Assembly (NCBI GenBank): GCA_963805525.1
Contig: CAWDUT010000007.1
Coordinates: forward strand, 310,001 to 374,000
DNA from: DASQFQ01 sp963805525
Lineage (GTDB): Bacteria; Actinomycetota; Thermoleophilia; Solirubrobacterales; Solirubrobacteraceae
Direction of reading: 5' to 3'
Length of the DNA stretch: 64,000 bases
The stretch's first letter is position 1. Each line of letters begins with the position of its first letter. Below are positions 8,302 through 15,416 of the stretch, piece after piece. The translations under genes were made by a program, and so were the position numbers. The notes under the pieces are model-generated. The model was not told the origin of the DNA. It ran no database searches and was given only the letters and a program-made list of their open reading frames with translations.

Positions 8302-8993
8302 CGGAGCGCGTCCGAGAGCACCTTCGCGCCCGCGTGCCCGGCGACGCCGCCGTCGACGGCGATCTCGGCGCCGGTGATGTACGCGGCGGCGCCGGAGAGC
8401 AGGAACGCGCACACGGCCGCGACCTCCTCGGGCGCGCCCGCGCGGCCGAGCGAGGCGGAGCGCACGCTGGCCTCGCGGAACGCGGGCGGTGCCGAGGCGG
8501 TCATCGGCGTCTCGATGTAGCCCGGGAAGACCGCGTTGACGCGAATGCCGCGCGGCCCGAGCTCGAGGCTCGCGGTGCGGGTGAGGCCGCGCAGGGCCCA
8601 CTTGCTGGCGGTGTAGGCGGCGGTGTAGTGGCCGGTCAGCGCGGCGAGCGAGGCGATGTTGACGATCGAGCCGCCCGCGGGCATGCGCGGGAGGACCGCC
8701 TGGATGCCGTGCAGGGGGCCGGCTGCGTTGACCGCCATGACGCGATCGAAGTCCGCCGGCGCGACGTCGCCGATCCGGGCACGATGGGTGACGCCGGCGG
8801 CGTTGACGAGGCCGTCGACGCGCTCGAGCGGGGCGACGAGCTGCGACCAGCTCTCGGGGTCGGCGACATCGAGCCGCCTCTCCGCCGTTTCGGCGATGTC
8901 GGCGCCGAGCACGGTCTCGCCCGCTTCGCGCAGGAGCTGCGCCGTCGCGGCCCCGATGCCGCTCGCCGCCCCGGTGACGATGATGACTCCCAC
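8298..8993 (-). CDS. Short-chain dehydrogenase/reductase (classical SDR)
   Basis: The product is about 231 residues: the NAD(P) site TGAASGIGAAT at the N-terminus, an NAAG strand, catalytic Ser in INIASLAAL, the YTASK active-site Tyr/Lys, and the PGYIETPM loop. It would oxidise or reduce an alcohol or keto group of a pathway intermediate. I chose GTG 8993 because the fold begins at once (VGVIIVTGAASG) and AGGGAGG lies upstream; the frame stays open to 9062, but that extension would run through the operator. It is divergent from the TetR gene and shares its palindrome. Confidence 0.85.
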   Translation of the reverse strand: MGVIIVTGAASGIGAATAQLLREAGETVLGADIAETAERRLDVADPESWSQLVAPLERVDGLVNAAGVTHRARIGDVAPADFDRVMAVNAAGPLHGIQAVLPRMPAGGSIVNIASLAALTGHYTAAYTASKWALRGLTRTASLELGPRGIRVNAVFPGYIETPMTASAPPAFREASVRSASLGRAGAPEEVAAVCAFLLSGAAAYITGAEIAVDGGVAGHAGAKVLSDALR

Positions 8994-9018
8994 TGGCTTG
9001 CATCCTCCCTTGCTCAAA

Positions 9019-9040
9019 ATTAGAAAGGCTGTTCTAATAT
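9019..9040. promoter_or_regulatory. Type I palindromic operator between SDR and TetR genes
   Basis: ATTAGAA (9019-9025), six bases, TTCTAAT (9032-9038) is a perfect 7-6-7 palindrome, the form expected for a TetR-family operator. TAATAT at 9035-9040 would be the -10 of the rightward TetR gene; its ATG begins only six bases later, so that transcript may be leaderless. The site lies between the starts of the SDR and the regulator, consistent with autoregulation plus control of the SDR. Confidence 0.7.
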
Positions 9041-9046
9041 CCCAGC

Positions 9047-9703
9047 ATGGCGACGCAGCCACAACCCGACCCGCTCATCCGGCCTCCGCTGCAGCGCCGG
9101 AGCCAGGAGTCGCTCGAGCGCGTGCTGCAAGCCGGCGCCGATCTGCTCCGCGAGGTCGGTTACGAGGGCTTCACGCTCCAAGAGGTCAGCGCCCGCGCAG
9201 CCGTGTCCGTGGGCTCGATCTACGCGCGCGCGGCAAGCAAGGAGGCGTTGATCCTCGCCATCTACGACCGCGAGACGGCGCGGATGCGGGAGGAGAACCG
9301 CCGGATCGAACTGGCGTCGCGCCGGGAGGATCTCCACGGTCGCGCGCTCGTCGAGGCGCTGGTGCACGAGCTGGCCGCCGGCGTGCTCGGCAACGCCGAC
9401 ACGCTGCGCGTCTTCATGCACCGTGCCGTCGTGGACGACAACTTCTGGGAGCGCGGGTCGAAGGGATTACGCGGCCTGTCGGCGACGTTCGAGGGAGCGC
9501 TGGGCGCCCACCGCGACGAGATCCGCCATCCCGATCCGGATCTGGCGATCGACATGGCCTTCCGCCTGGTCTACGACACGCTGGCGCGCCGCATCTCCCA
9601 CGGCCCGGACTTCGAGTCCGACCGCCGCGTCTCGGACGACGTGCTGGTGGACGAGCTCGCGCGCGCGGCGGCCGACTACCTGATCGGGCCCGAGCCGGCC
9701 TGA
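9047..9703 (+). CDS. TetR/AcrR-family transcriptional regulator
   Basis: The 218-residue protein has a typical TetR N-terminal DNA-binding domain at residues 17-65 (LLREVGYEGFTLQEVSARA, then VSVGSIYARAASKEALI), followed by an all-helical ligand domain with no recognisable signature. It is the only regulator in the catabolic cluster and lies beside a perfect palindrome, so it is the best candidate for repressing this gene and its neighbours until a pathway compound binds. Whether it also binds the TTCG-type palindromes at 5.5, 10.97 and 11.04 kb is open. Confidence 0.9.
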   Translation: MATQPQPDPLIRPPLQRRSQESLERVLQAGADLLREVGYEGFTLQEVSARAAVSVGSIYARAASKEALILAIYDRETARMREENRRIELASRREDLHGRALVEALVHELAAGVLGNADTLRVFMHRAVVDDNFWERGSKGLRGLSATFEGALGAHRDEIRHPDPDLAIDMAFRLVYDTLARRISHGPDFESDRRVSDDVLVDELARAAADYLIGPEPA

Positions 9704-9707
9704 CGGC

Positions 9708-10934
9708 TCAGCTCGCCACCGAAACCGGCCGCCTGCGCTCCGCCTCGTCGACCTCCGCGAGCTGGCTGAGGATGTGCTTCGGCGTGTCGTCGCCGATGAC
9801 CTTCTGCAGCAGCGGCGTGTGGTCATAGACGAGATCGCGCAGCGGCCGGAGCGGGGCCGGCAGGCGGTGGAACGCGAAGCCGGTGTAGAACGCCTGCTCG
9901 GTCACCTGCTTGGTGTGGGGCTTACGGCGCGCCTCGAACGCCTGCAGCGCGGCCCTGACCGCGGCGCTGTCGCGCACGTCGACCCGCTCGAGCTCGCAGG
10001 CGAGGAAGTAGCCGTCCTCGATCGACATCCCGGCGCCGTAAGCAGCGTAGGGGGAGGTGGGGTGGGCGGCATCGCCGACGAGCGTCACCCTGCCCTTGGA
10101 CCACTGCTTGAGCGGCTTGCGGTCGCGGATCTCCCAGCGCTGGAGGTTCTCGCGCGGCGTCTGCTCGACCAGGGCGGGCAGGGGGTCGGCGAAGCGGCGG
10201 GCGCGCACCCGCGCGAACTCGTGCACGTCCTCCTCGAATGGCGCGCTCGGATCGAATGCCTCGAGCACCCACCATTCGTAGCCCCACTTGCCCTCGTGGC
10301 GGATCGCGGAGTAGCTGCCCTGCGTGGTGCGGTCGTGCATGATCACCGTGTCGTTGGGCGGCGGTCCGTCGAGGAACAGGTAGCCCCCCACGAGGTGGAG
10401 CCGCTGGTGACGGATCGGCTGCTCGCTCCACAGCGCGCGGCGGACGAACGAGTTGAGCCCGTCGGCGCCGACAACGACGTCGGCCTCCGCCGGGGGACGG
10501 TTCGCGAAGGTGAGCGAGACCCGGTCGCCGCGATCCTCGAGCGCGGTCACCTCGTGGCCGAGCTGCAGCACGCCGGGCGGCAGCGCGTCGATCATGCGCT
10601 TGTACAAGCCCCAGCGCAGCAGTCCGATGAAGCCCCCGCCGTACTCGGCGACGACTGCCTCCGGGAGCCGGACGGTGACGCGCACGCGACCGTCGTTGCG
10701 GCGGAACGTGGCGTTGGCAGGCGCGCCCAGGTCCTGGGTGTCGACCCCGATCAGCCCGAGGACCTTCTGCGGCGGCGGCCACAGGTTGAGGATGTTGCCC
10801 GCCGCCTTGATCTCCCCGTAGCGCTCGTAGAGCTTGACGTCGAACCCCGCGCGATGCGCGGCGAGGGCTGTCGCCATCCCGCCGGGCCCGGCGCCCACGA
10901 TGGCCACACGGCCCTTGCTCGTCGTCGTGCTCAC
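9708..10934 (-). CDS. FAD-dependent aromatic-type monooxygenase
   Basis: The 408-residue protein has the class A flavoprotein hydroxylase motifs: the FAD-binding GAGPGG at residues 14-19 with the acidic end LYER, the GADG motif at 157-160, and GDAAHPTSP at 287-295 contacting FAD ribityl. Such enzymes use NAD(P)H and O2 to hydroxylate phenolic or related rings. GTG 10934 has AGAAGGA upstream; an ATG seven bases further up is out of frame. It converges on the TetR gene and is divergent from the second FAD monooxygenase, with back-to-back promoters between them. Confidence 0.88.
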   Translation of the reverse strand: MSTTTSKGRVAIVGAGPGGMATALAAHRAGFDVKLYERYGEIKAAGNILNLWPPPQKVLGLIGVDTQDLGAPANATFRRNDGRVRVTVRLPEAVVAEYGGGFIGLLRWGLYKRMIDALPPGVLQLGHEVTALEDRGDRVSLTFANRPPAEADVVVGADGLNSFVRRALWSEQPIRHQRLHLVGGYLFLDGPPPNDTVIMHDRTTQGSYSAIRHEGKWGYEWWVLEAFDPSAPFEEDVHEFARVRARRFADPLPALVEQTPRENLQRWEIRDRKPLKQWSKGRVTLVGDAAHPTSPYAAYGAGMSIEDGYFLACELERVDVRDSAAVRAALQAFEARRKPHTKQVTEQAFYTGFAFHRLPAPLRPLRDLVYDHTPLLQKVIGDDTPKHILSQLAEVDEAERRRPVSVAS

Positions 10935-10957
10935 AGCCCATCCTTCTGTCGGGTAAT

Positions 10958-10995
10958 CGAACTAAAACGATAGTTCGGATTCATACCGGTGTCCA
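10958..10995 (-). promoter_or_regulatory. Leftward promoter with palindrome centred on the -10
   Basis: On the minus strand TGGACA (10995-10990), 17 bases, TATCGT (10972-10967) form a likely promoter for the monooxygenase ending at 9708. The sequence 10958-10977 is a perfect palindrome CGAACTA-N6-TAGTTCG with the -10 inside it, again a 7-6-7 form. Its half-site differs from the ATTAGAA type. Confidence 0.6.
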
Positions 10996-10996
10996 G

Positions 10997-11051
10997 TTGA
11001 CAGCCTGCGCAGGCGTCGACTAGATTTGAACTCGAACGCCGATTCGGGTTC
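10997..11051 (+). promoter_or_regulatory. Rightward promoter and TTCG-type operator for the second monooxygenase operon
   Basis: TTGACA (10997-11002), 18 bases and TAGATT (11021-11026) make the best sigma-70-like promoter in the window. Immediately downstream, 11028-11051 reads GAACTCGAA-N6-TTCGGGTTC, a 9-6-9 palindrome with one mismatch covering the predicted transcription start. The half TTCGGGTTC is identical to one in the site at 5496-5519. A repressor here would control the genes from 11066 to about 16480. Confidence 0.7.
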
Positions 11052-11065
11052 TGAGGAGGAGAGAG

Positions 11066-12196
11066 ATGACCGAAGTGGAGCGAATCCTGGTGGTGGGGGG
11101 AGGCATCGGTGGCCTGTCCACGAGCATCGCGCTGCGCCGCGCGGGCTTCGCCGTCGACGTCGTGGAGAAGAACCCGAAGTGGGACGTCTACGGCGTCGGC
11201 ATGATCCAGCCCGCCAACGCGCTGCGCGTCCTTCACGAGATCGGGCTCGCCGAACAGTGCGTCGAAGCCGGCCATCCGATGTACGGCGACAAGACCTGGC
11301 TGGGCGACGGTGAGACATTCCTGGTCGGGCACGACTGGGAGCCGCTCGTCGAGGGTCTGCCGCCGGGCAACGGCATCGCCCGCCCGGCGCTCCACCGCAT
11401 CCTGCAGGACGCGGTGCTGGGCTCGGGCACGGAGGTCCGCGCGGGGGTGACGCTGACCACGCTCGACGACGACGGCGAGCAGGTCACCGTCGGCTTCACC
11501 GACGGCGACACGCGGAGGTACGACCTCGTAGTCGGCGCCGACGGCCTGCGCTCGCAGGTCCGCGAGATGGTCTTCGGGCCGGACGTGCAACCCAACTACA
11601 CCGGCCAGGTGTGCTGGCGCTACAACCTCCCGCGCATCGAGGGGCTCGACCACATCTGGGTCTACATCGGCGCGACCGGCACCGCAGGGTTCGTCCCGCT
11701 CGGGCCGGACCTGATGTACATGCTGATGATCGAGCAGCCGCCGGCCGGCGAGTCGCTCCGGCTCCCGGTCGAAGGCCTGGCGGCGAGGATGCGCGAGCGT
11801 CTGGCGCAGTTCGGCGGCCCCGTCGCCGAGCACACGCACCTGATCGTCGACGACGCGGCGGTGGTCTACCGGCCGGTGGAAAACGTCGTGTTGCCGCCGC
11901 CCTGGCACAAGGGTCGGGTCGTGGTTCTCGGCGATGCCGCCCACGCCACCTCGCCCCACTGCGGTCAGGGCGCCGCGCAGGCGATCGAGGACGGGGTCGT
12001 GCTCACCGAGGAGCTGCAGGCGCAGGCGACGCTGGCCGAGGCGTTCGACGCGTTCATGCAGCGCCGCTACGACCGCTGCCGCTTCATCGTCGAGGGCTCC
12101 GAGGCCATCGGCGCCTGGGAGCAGGACCACTCCCTGCCGATCGACCCGAGCGCGAAGCGCTTCGAGGTCACGATGGCCGCGATGGCCCCGCTGTAG
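11066..12196 (+). CDS. FAD-dependent monooxygenase (salicylate hydroxylase-like)
   Basis: The 376-residue class A flavin monooxygenase carries GGGIGG at residues 11-16, DLVVGADGLRS near 155 and VVLGDAAHATSPHCGQGA near 288. It is related to but clearly distinct from the 408-residue enzyme encoded divergently, so two hydroxylations or two substrates are likely. A GAGGAGGAGAG ribosome site lies just upstream of ATG 11066. It is the first gene of a rightward operon that includes the amidohydrolase, an SDR-like protein, a chimera, the P450 and the TIM-barrel protein. Confidence 0.88.
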   Translation: MTEVERILVVGGGIGGLSTSIALRRAGFAVDVVEKNPKWDVYGVGMIQPANALRVLHEIGLAEQCVEAGHPMYGDKTWLGDGETFLVGHDWEPLVEGLPPGNGIARPALHRILQDAVLGSGTEVRAGVTLTTLDDDGEQVTVGFTDGDTRRYDLVVGADGLRSQVREMVFGPDVQPNYTGQVCWRYNLPRIEGLDHIWVYIGATGTAGFVPLGPDLMYMLMIEQPPAGESLRLPVEGLAARMRERLAQFGGPVAEHTHLIVDDAAVVYRPVENVVLPPPWHKGRVVVLGDAAHATSPHCGQGAAQAIEDGVVLTEELQAQATLAEAFDAFMQRRYDRCRFIVEGSEAIGAWEQDHSLPIDPSAKRFEVTMAAMAPL

Positions 12197-12206
12197 GCGC
12201 GCTCGG

Positions 12207-13127
12207 ATGACCCGCATCGACGCCCACGCACACGTGCTGCCGCCTGCCTACGTCGAGGCGCTCGGCGGCGTGCCGGTGCTGCCGGCCCCGCTCGAGGGCC
12301 TCGAGGCCATGATGGAGCGCCACGAGATCGATGCGGCCGTGATCTCCACCGGCCCGCCCGGCGCGTTCCTCGGCGACCCAGGCCGGACCCGGGACCTCGC
12401 TCGGATCGCGAACGAGGGGATCGCCGACGTCGTGCGCGGCGCGCCCGACCGCTTCGCCGGCCTCGCGCTGCTCCCGCTGCCCGACGTCGACGGCGCGCTC
12501 GAGGAGATCGGAGACGCGCTCGACCGGCTCTCGCTCGACGGCGTGATGCTGCTGACCCACGTGGGCGGCACGTACCTCGGCGACAAGGCATGGGATCCGG
12601 TGCTCGCCGAGCTCGATCGACGCGGCGCCTATGTCTTCGTGCACCCGACGCTGCCGCCGTACGCGCCCCCGCTGGCCCACCACCCGGTGTGGCTCTACGA
12701 GTTCCCGTTCGAGACGGTGCGGGCGATCGCCCAGCTCATCTACGCCGGCGCGCTCGAGCGCTATCCCGGGATTAGCTTCCAGTTCGCCCATCTGGGCGGC
12801 GCGACGCCGTTTCTCGCGCATCGCCTCGCGTCGCTCGCGGAGCGCGAGCCGGCGGCGGCCGCTGCGGCGCCTGCCGGCGCGCTCGAGTACCTGCGGCGCC
12901 TCTACTACGACACCGGCCTGTCCAACAACGCGCCGGCGCTCGCGGCGACGCGTGAGGTCACCGAGCTCGGCCACATCGTCTTCGGCACCGACTGGCCGTA
13001 CGCCGCGCTCCCCGACGGCGCCGACCCGGCGCCGGACCTCGACGTGCTCGGCCCGGGCGGCCGTGCGGCGGTGGAGGCGGAGAACATCGCGACGCTCGTG
13101 CCGCGGCTCGTCGGCGCGCGCGCCTGA
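12207..13127 (+). CDS. ACMSD-like amidohydrolase (decarboxylase family)
   Basis: The 306-residue protein belongs to the amidohydrolase-2 family that includes aminocarboxymuconate-semialdehyde decarboxylase and gamma-resorcylate decarboxylase. It starts with the metal motif DAHAHV (His7, His9), has HPTLPP near residue 145, QFAHLGGATPF near 193 and GTDWPYA near 264 supplying the last Asp ligand. Probable role is non-oxidative decarboxylation or C-C bond hydrolysis of a ring-derived acid. ATG 12207 lies ten bases after the upstream stop; the frame is open further upstream only as a shadow of the monooxygenase. Confidence 0.88.
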   Translation: MTRIDAHAHVLPPAYVEALGGVPVLPAPLEGLEAMMERHEIDAAVISTGPPGAFLGDPGRTRDLARIANEGIADVVRGAPDRFAGLALLPLPDVDGALEEIGDALDRLSLDGVMLLTHVGGTYLGDKAWDPVLAELDRRGAYVFVHPTLPPYAPPLAHHPVWLYEFPFETVRAIAQLIYAGALERYPGISFQFAHLGGATPFLAHRLASLAEREPAAAAAAPAGALEYLRRLYYDTGLSNNAPALAATREVTELGHIVFGTDWPYAALPDGADPAPDLDVLGPGGRAAVEAENIATLVPRLVGARA

Positions 13128-13135
13128 ACCGGGCG

Positions 13136-13846
13136 ATGCCGGCGCTCGTCGTCCTCGGGGCGCGCAACCTCGGCGGCGCGATCATCGACCGCTTCCTCGC
13201 CGACGGCTGGCAGGCGACGGCGATCGTGCGCAGCGCCGAGACGGCCGAAGCCGTCGAGGCGCGCGGCGCTCGCGCGATCCGCGCCGACGTCACCGATCCC
13301 TCGCAGCTGCGCGACGCGCTCGCCGCCGCGGGACCGGTCGACTGCCTCGTCAACGCGGTCAGCGTCGCGCGCTTCGACCCCGACGTGCCGTGGGGCGGCG
13401 GCCCGCTCATCGAGGCCACGCTCGAGCGCTACCGCGCGTGGGGCGCGGAGGTCGCCGAGCAGGGGTTCGTGTTCTTCAGCGAGGGCGCGCGGTTGCTGGT
13501 CGCACAGGACCGCCCGGCGACGCTCGTGCAGATCGCCAACCGCTCGTCGCGCGCGGCCGCGCCCGGCATGGGCGCGTGGGCGGCCGGCTGGCACGGCGTG
13601 CGCGCGCTCACCCTCGCCGCCGCCGACGAACTGCGCGAGCACGGCATCCACGTCGCGCTCGTGATCGTCGACGGCCCGATCGAGTCGCCGAAGACGGCGC
13701 GGATGATCGAGCGAATGGAGCCCGGCCAGGTCAACGATCAGGGCGACATCGCGGCCGCGGTCCTCGGCCTCGCCCGCCAGGGCCGCCGCGGTCGCACCCA
13801 CGAGCTGACGCTGACCCCGGCGGGGCGGCCGCCGGTGCCCTGGTGA
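13136..13846 (+). CDS. SDR-like protein lacking the usual catalytic Tyr-Lys
   Basis: The 236-residue protein has a Rossmann N-terminus (LVVLGARNLGGAIIDRF) and an SDR-like layout (ADVTDPSQLRDAL, VDCLVNAVSVA, late VALVIVDGPIESPK). At the place where SDRs carry YxxxK it reads MGAWAAGWHGVRAL, without the Tyr, so classical dehydrogenase chemistry is doubtful; it may bind a ligand or use another mechanism. ATG 13136 lies eight bases after the amidohydrolase stop, and its TGA overlaps the next ATG, so it belongs to the monooxygenase operon. Confidence 0.75.
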   Translation: MPALVVLGARNLGGAIIDRFLADGWQATAIVRSAETAEAVEARGARAIRADVTDPSQLRDALAAAGPVDCLVNAVSVARFDPDVPWGGGPLIEATLERYRAWGAEVAEQGFVFFSEGARLLVAQDRPATLVQIANRSSRAAAPGMGAWAAGWHGVRALTLAAADELREHGIHVALVIVDGPIESPKTARMIERMEPGQVNDQGDIAAAVLGLARQGRRGRTHELTLTPAGRPPVPW

Positions 13847-14178
13847 TGGCGCCCGTAAGCGAGCTGCTCGAGCTCACGTCAGAGGCGGAGGCCGGCGAGG
13901 TCCTGCGCCGGCTCGGCGTGGTTCCCGAGGGCGTGCGGGTGGAGGCGCGCGCCTTGTCGGGCGGGATCTCCAACATCGACGTCTTCGAGCCCGAGCGCCT
14001 CCCGGCCGATCACCCCCTGCTCGCCCAGGAGCGGCTGCTGGCCACGCCGCATACCGCCTTCTACTCGGACGAGTCGATGCGCGACCTCGCGCGCCTTGCG
14101 GCCGAGAACGTCGCCGCCGTCCTCGCCGGCCGCGCACCCTCATCACTGGTCAACCCGCAGATCCTGGAGCGACGATGA
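13846..14178 (+). pseudogene. In-frame chimera: kinase N-terminus fused to hydroxyacid dehydrogenase C-terminus
   Basis: The 110-residue frame has two unrelated halves. Residues 1-38 (VLRRLGVVPEGVRVEARALS, then GGIS) resemble the start of aminoglycoside-phosphotransferase-like kinases with their LSGGISN loop. From about residue 40 the sequence (IDVFEPERLPADHPLL, TPHTAFYSDES, LAGRAPSSLVNPQ) is the C-terminal tail of a D-2-hydroxyacid dehydrogenase. The kinase core and the dehydrogenase N-terminal portion and most of its NAD domain are missing. An internal deletion joining two former neighbours is the simplest explanation. Start and stop overlap the flanking genes (TGATG; ATGA with the P450). 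It is probably non-functional, though translation may still couple the flanking genes. Confidence 0.75.
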
Positions 14179-15416
14179 ACGCGACAAGCACCGGCTGTCC
14201 CGTCCACGCGGGCTTCGACCCGCTGAGCGAGGCGTTCCTCCGCGATCCCTACGCGATCCTCCCCGCGGTCGCCGACGTCCCGGTCTTCTACGCGCCGTCG
14301 CTCGACTACTACGTCGTCACCCGCTACGCAGACATCGAGCGCGTGTTCCTCGATCCCGAGACGTTCAGCGCAGCCAACGCCCAGCTGCCGCTCATCCAGC
14401 TGCCGACTGAGGTGGGCAAGACGCTGCTCGACGGTGGCCACAAGCCGCAGCCGTCGATGGTGAGCCTCGACCCGCCCGCCCACGGCCGCCTGCGCAAGCC
14501 CGCCGCACGCGCGCTCACGCCGCGACGCGTCAACGAGATGGAGCCGCGCATTCGCGCGACCGCCGCCGAGCTGCTCGACGCCGTGGACGCCGCACAGCCG
14601 TTCGATCTCATCGACGCGCTGGCGTTCCCCCTGCCGATGCGGATCATGTTCAGCTTCATGGGCGTGCCCGAGCAGGATTGGCCGCGGCTGAAGGAGTGGT
14701 GCGGCAGCCGGGCGAGCCTGGCCTGGGGCCGGCCGACGGCCGAGGAGGCGCTGCACCACGCGCAGCAGATGGTGCTCTACCGCCGCTACCTGCGCGAGCT
14801 CGTGGCGGCGAAGGCCACCGACCGCGCGGACGACTTCGCCAGCGCGCTGTTGGAGATCCACGACGAAGACCCCGACGCGCTCACGCAGGAGGACATCGCC
14901 TCGATCCTGTTCTCGCTCAGCTTCGCGGGGCACGAGACGACGAACAACCTGATCGGCAACTGCGTACGGCGGCTGCTCGAGGTCCCCGAGCGCTGGGACC
15001 GGCTCGTCGAGCGCCCGGACCTGATCTCCGGCGCGGTGGACGAGGTGCTGCGGTTCGACCCGTCGGTGCCGGTGTGGCGGCGGGTGACCACGCGGGCGGT
15101 GACCCTCGGCGACGTCGAGCTGCCGGAAGGGGCGAAGCTCTTCCTCTGGCTCGCGGCCGCCGGCCGCGACGCCGACGTCTTCCCCAACCCGGACGCGTTC
15201 GACCCCGAGCGGCCGAACGCGCGGCGGACACTCGCGTTCGGGCGCGGGATCCACTTCTGCATCGGCTCCGCGCTCGGCCGCCTCGAAGCCACTCTGGCGC
15301 TCGAGGAGCTCACGCGCCGCTTCCCGGGTCTCCGCCTCGCCCCGCCCGGCCAGGAGATCCCGTTCCACCCCAACATCTCCTTCCGCGGCCCGCAGACCCT
15401 GGCGGTGCAGGCATGA
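14175..15416 (+). CDS. Cytochrome P450
   Basis: The 413-residue soluble bacterial P450 has the I-helix oxygen-binding motif FAGHETTNN near residue 252, an ExxR helix in DEVLRF, and the haem loop FGRGIHFCIG with the Cys ligand near residue 362. It would hydroxylate or dealkylate the pathway substrate using electrons from a ferredoxin system; no ferredoxin or reductase gene is visible here, so partners must be elsewhere. ATG 14175 overlaps the chimera's stop and its own TGA overlaps the next ATG (ATGA). Bacterial class I P450s in such clusters often act on terpenes, steroids or alkoxy-aromatics. Confidence 0.92.
   Translation: MNATSTGCPVHAGFDPLSEAFLRDPYAILPAVADVPVFYAPSLDYYVVTRYADIERVFLDPETFSAANAQLPLIQLPTEVGKTLLDGGHKPQPSMVSLDPPAHGRLRKPAARALTPRRVNEMEPRIRATAAELLDAVDAAQPFDLIDALAFPLPMRIMFSFMGVPEQDWPRLKEWCGSRASLAWGRPTAEEALHHAQQMVLYRRYLRELVAAKATDRADDFASALLEIHDEDPDALTQEDIASILFSLSFAGHETTNNLIGNCVRRLLEVPERWDRLVERPDLISGAVDEVLRFDPSVPVWRRVTTRAVTLGDVELPEGAKLFLWLAAAGRDADVFPNPDAFDPERPNARRTLAFGRGIHFCIGSALGRLEATLALEELTRRFPGLRLAPPGQEIPFHPNISFRGPQTLAVQA

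Noticed and set aside
7462..9003. Minus-strand 513-codon frame across the cyclase and SDR genes
   Set aside because: It is a shadow frame: the cyclase motif and the SDR motifs are in other frames, and this one is low-complexity Arg-rich.
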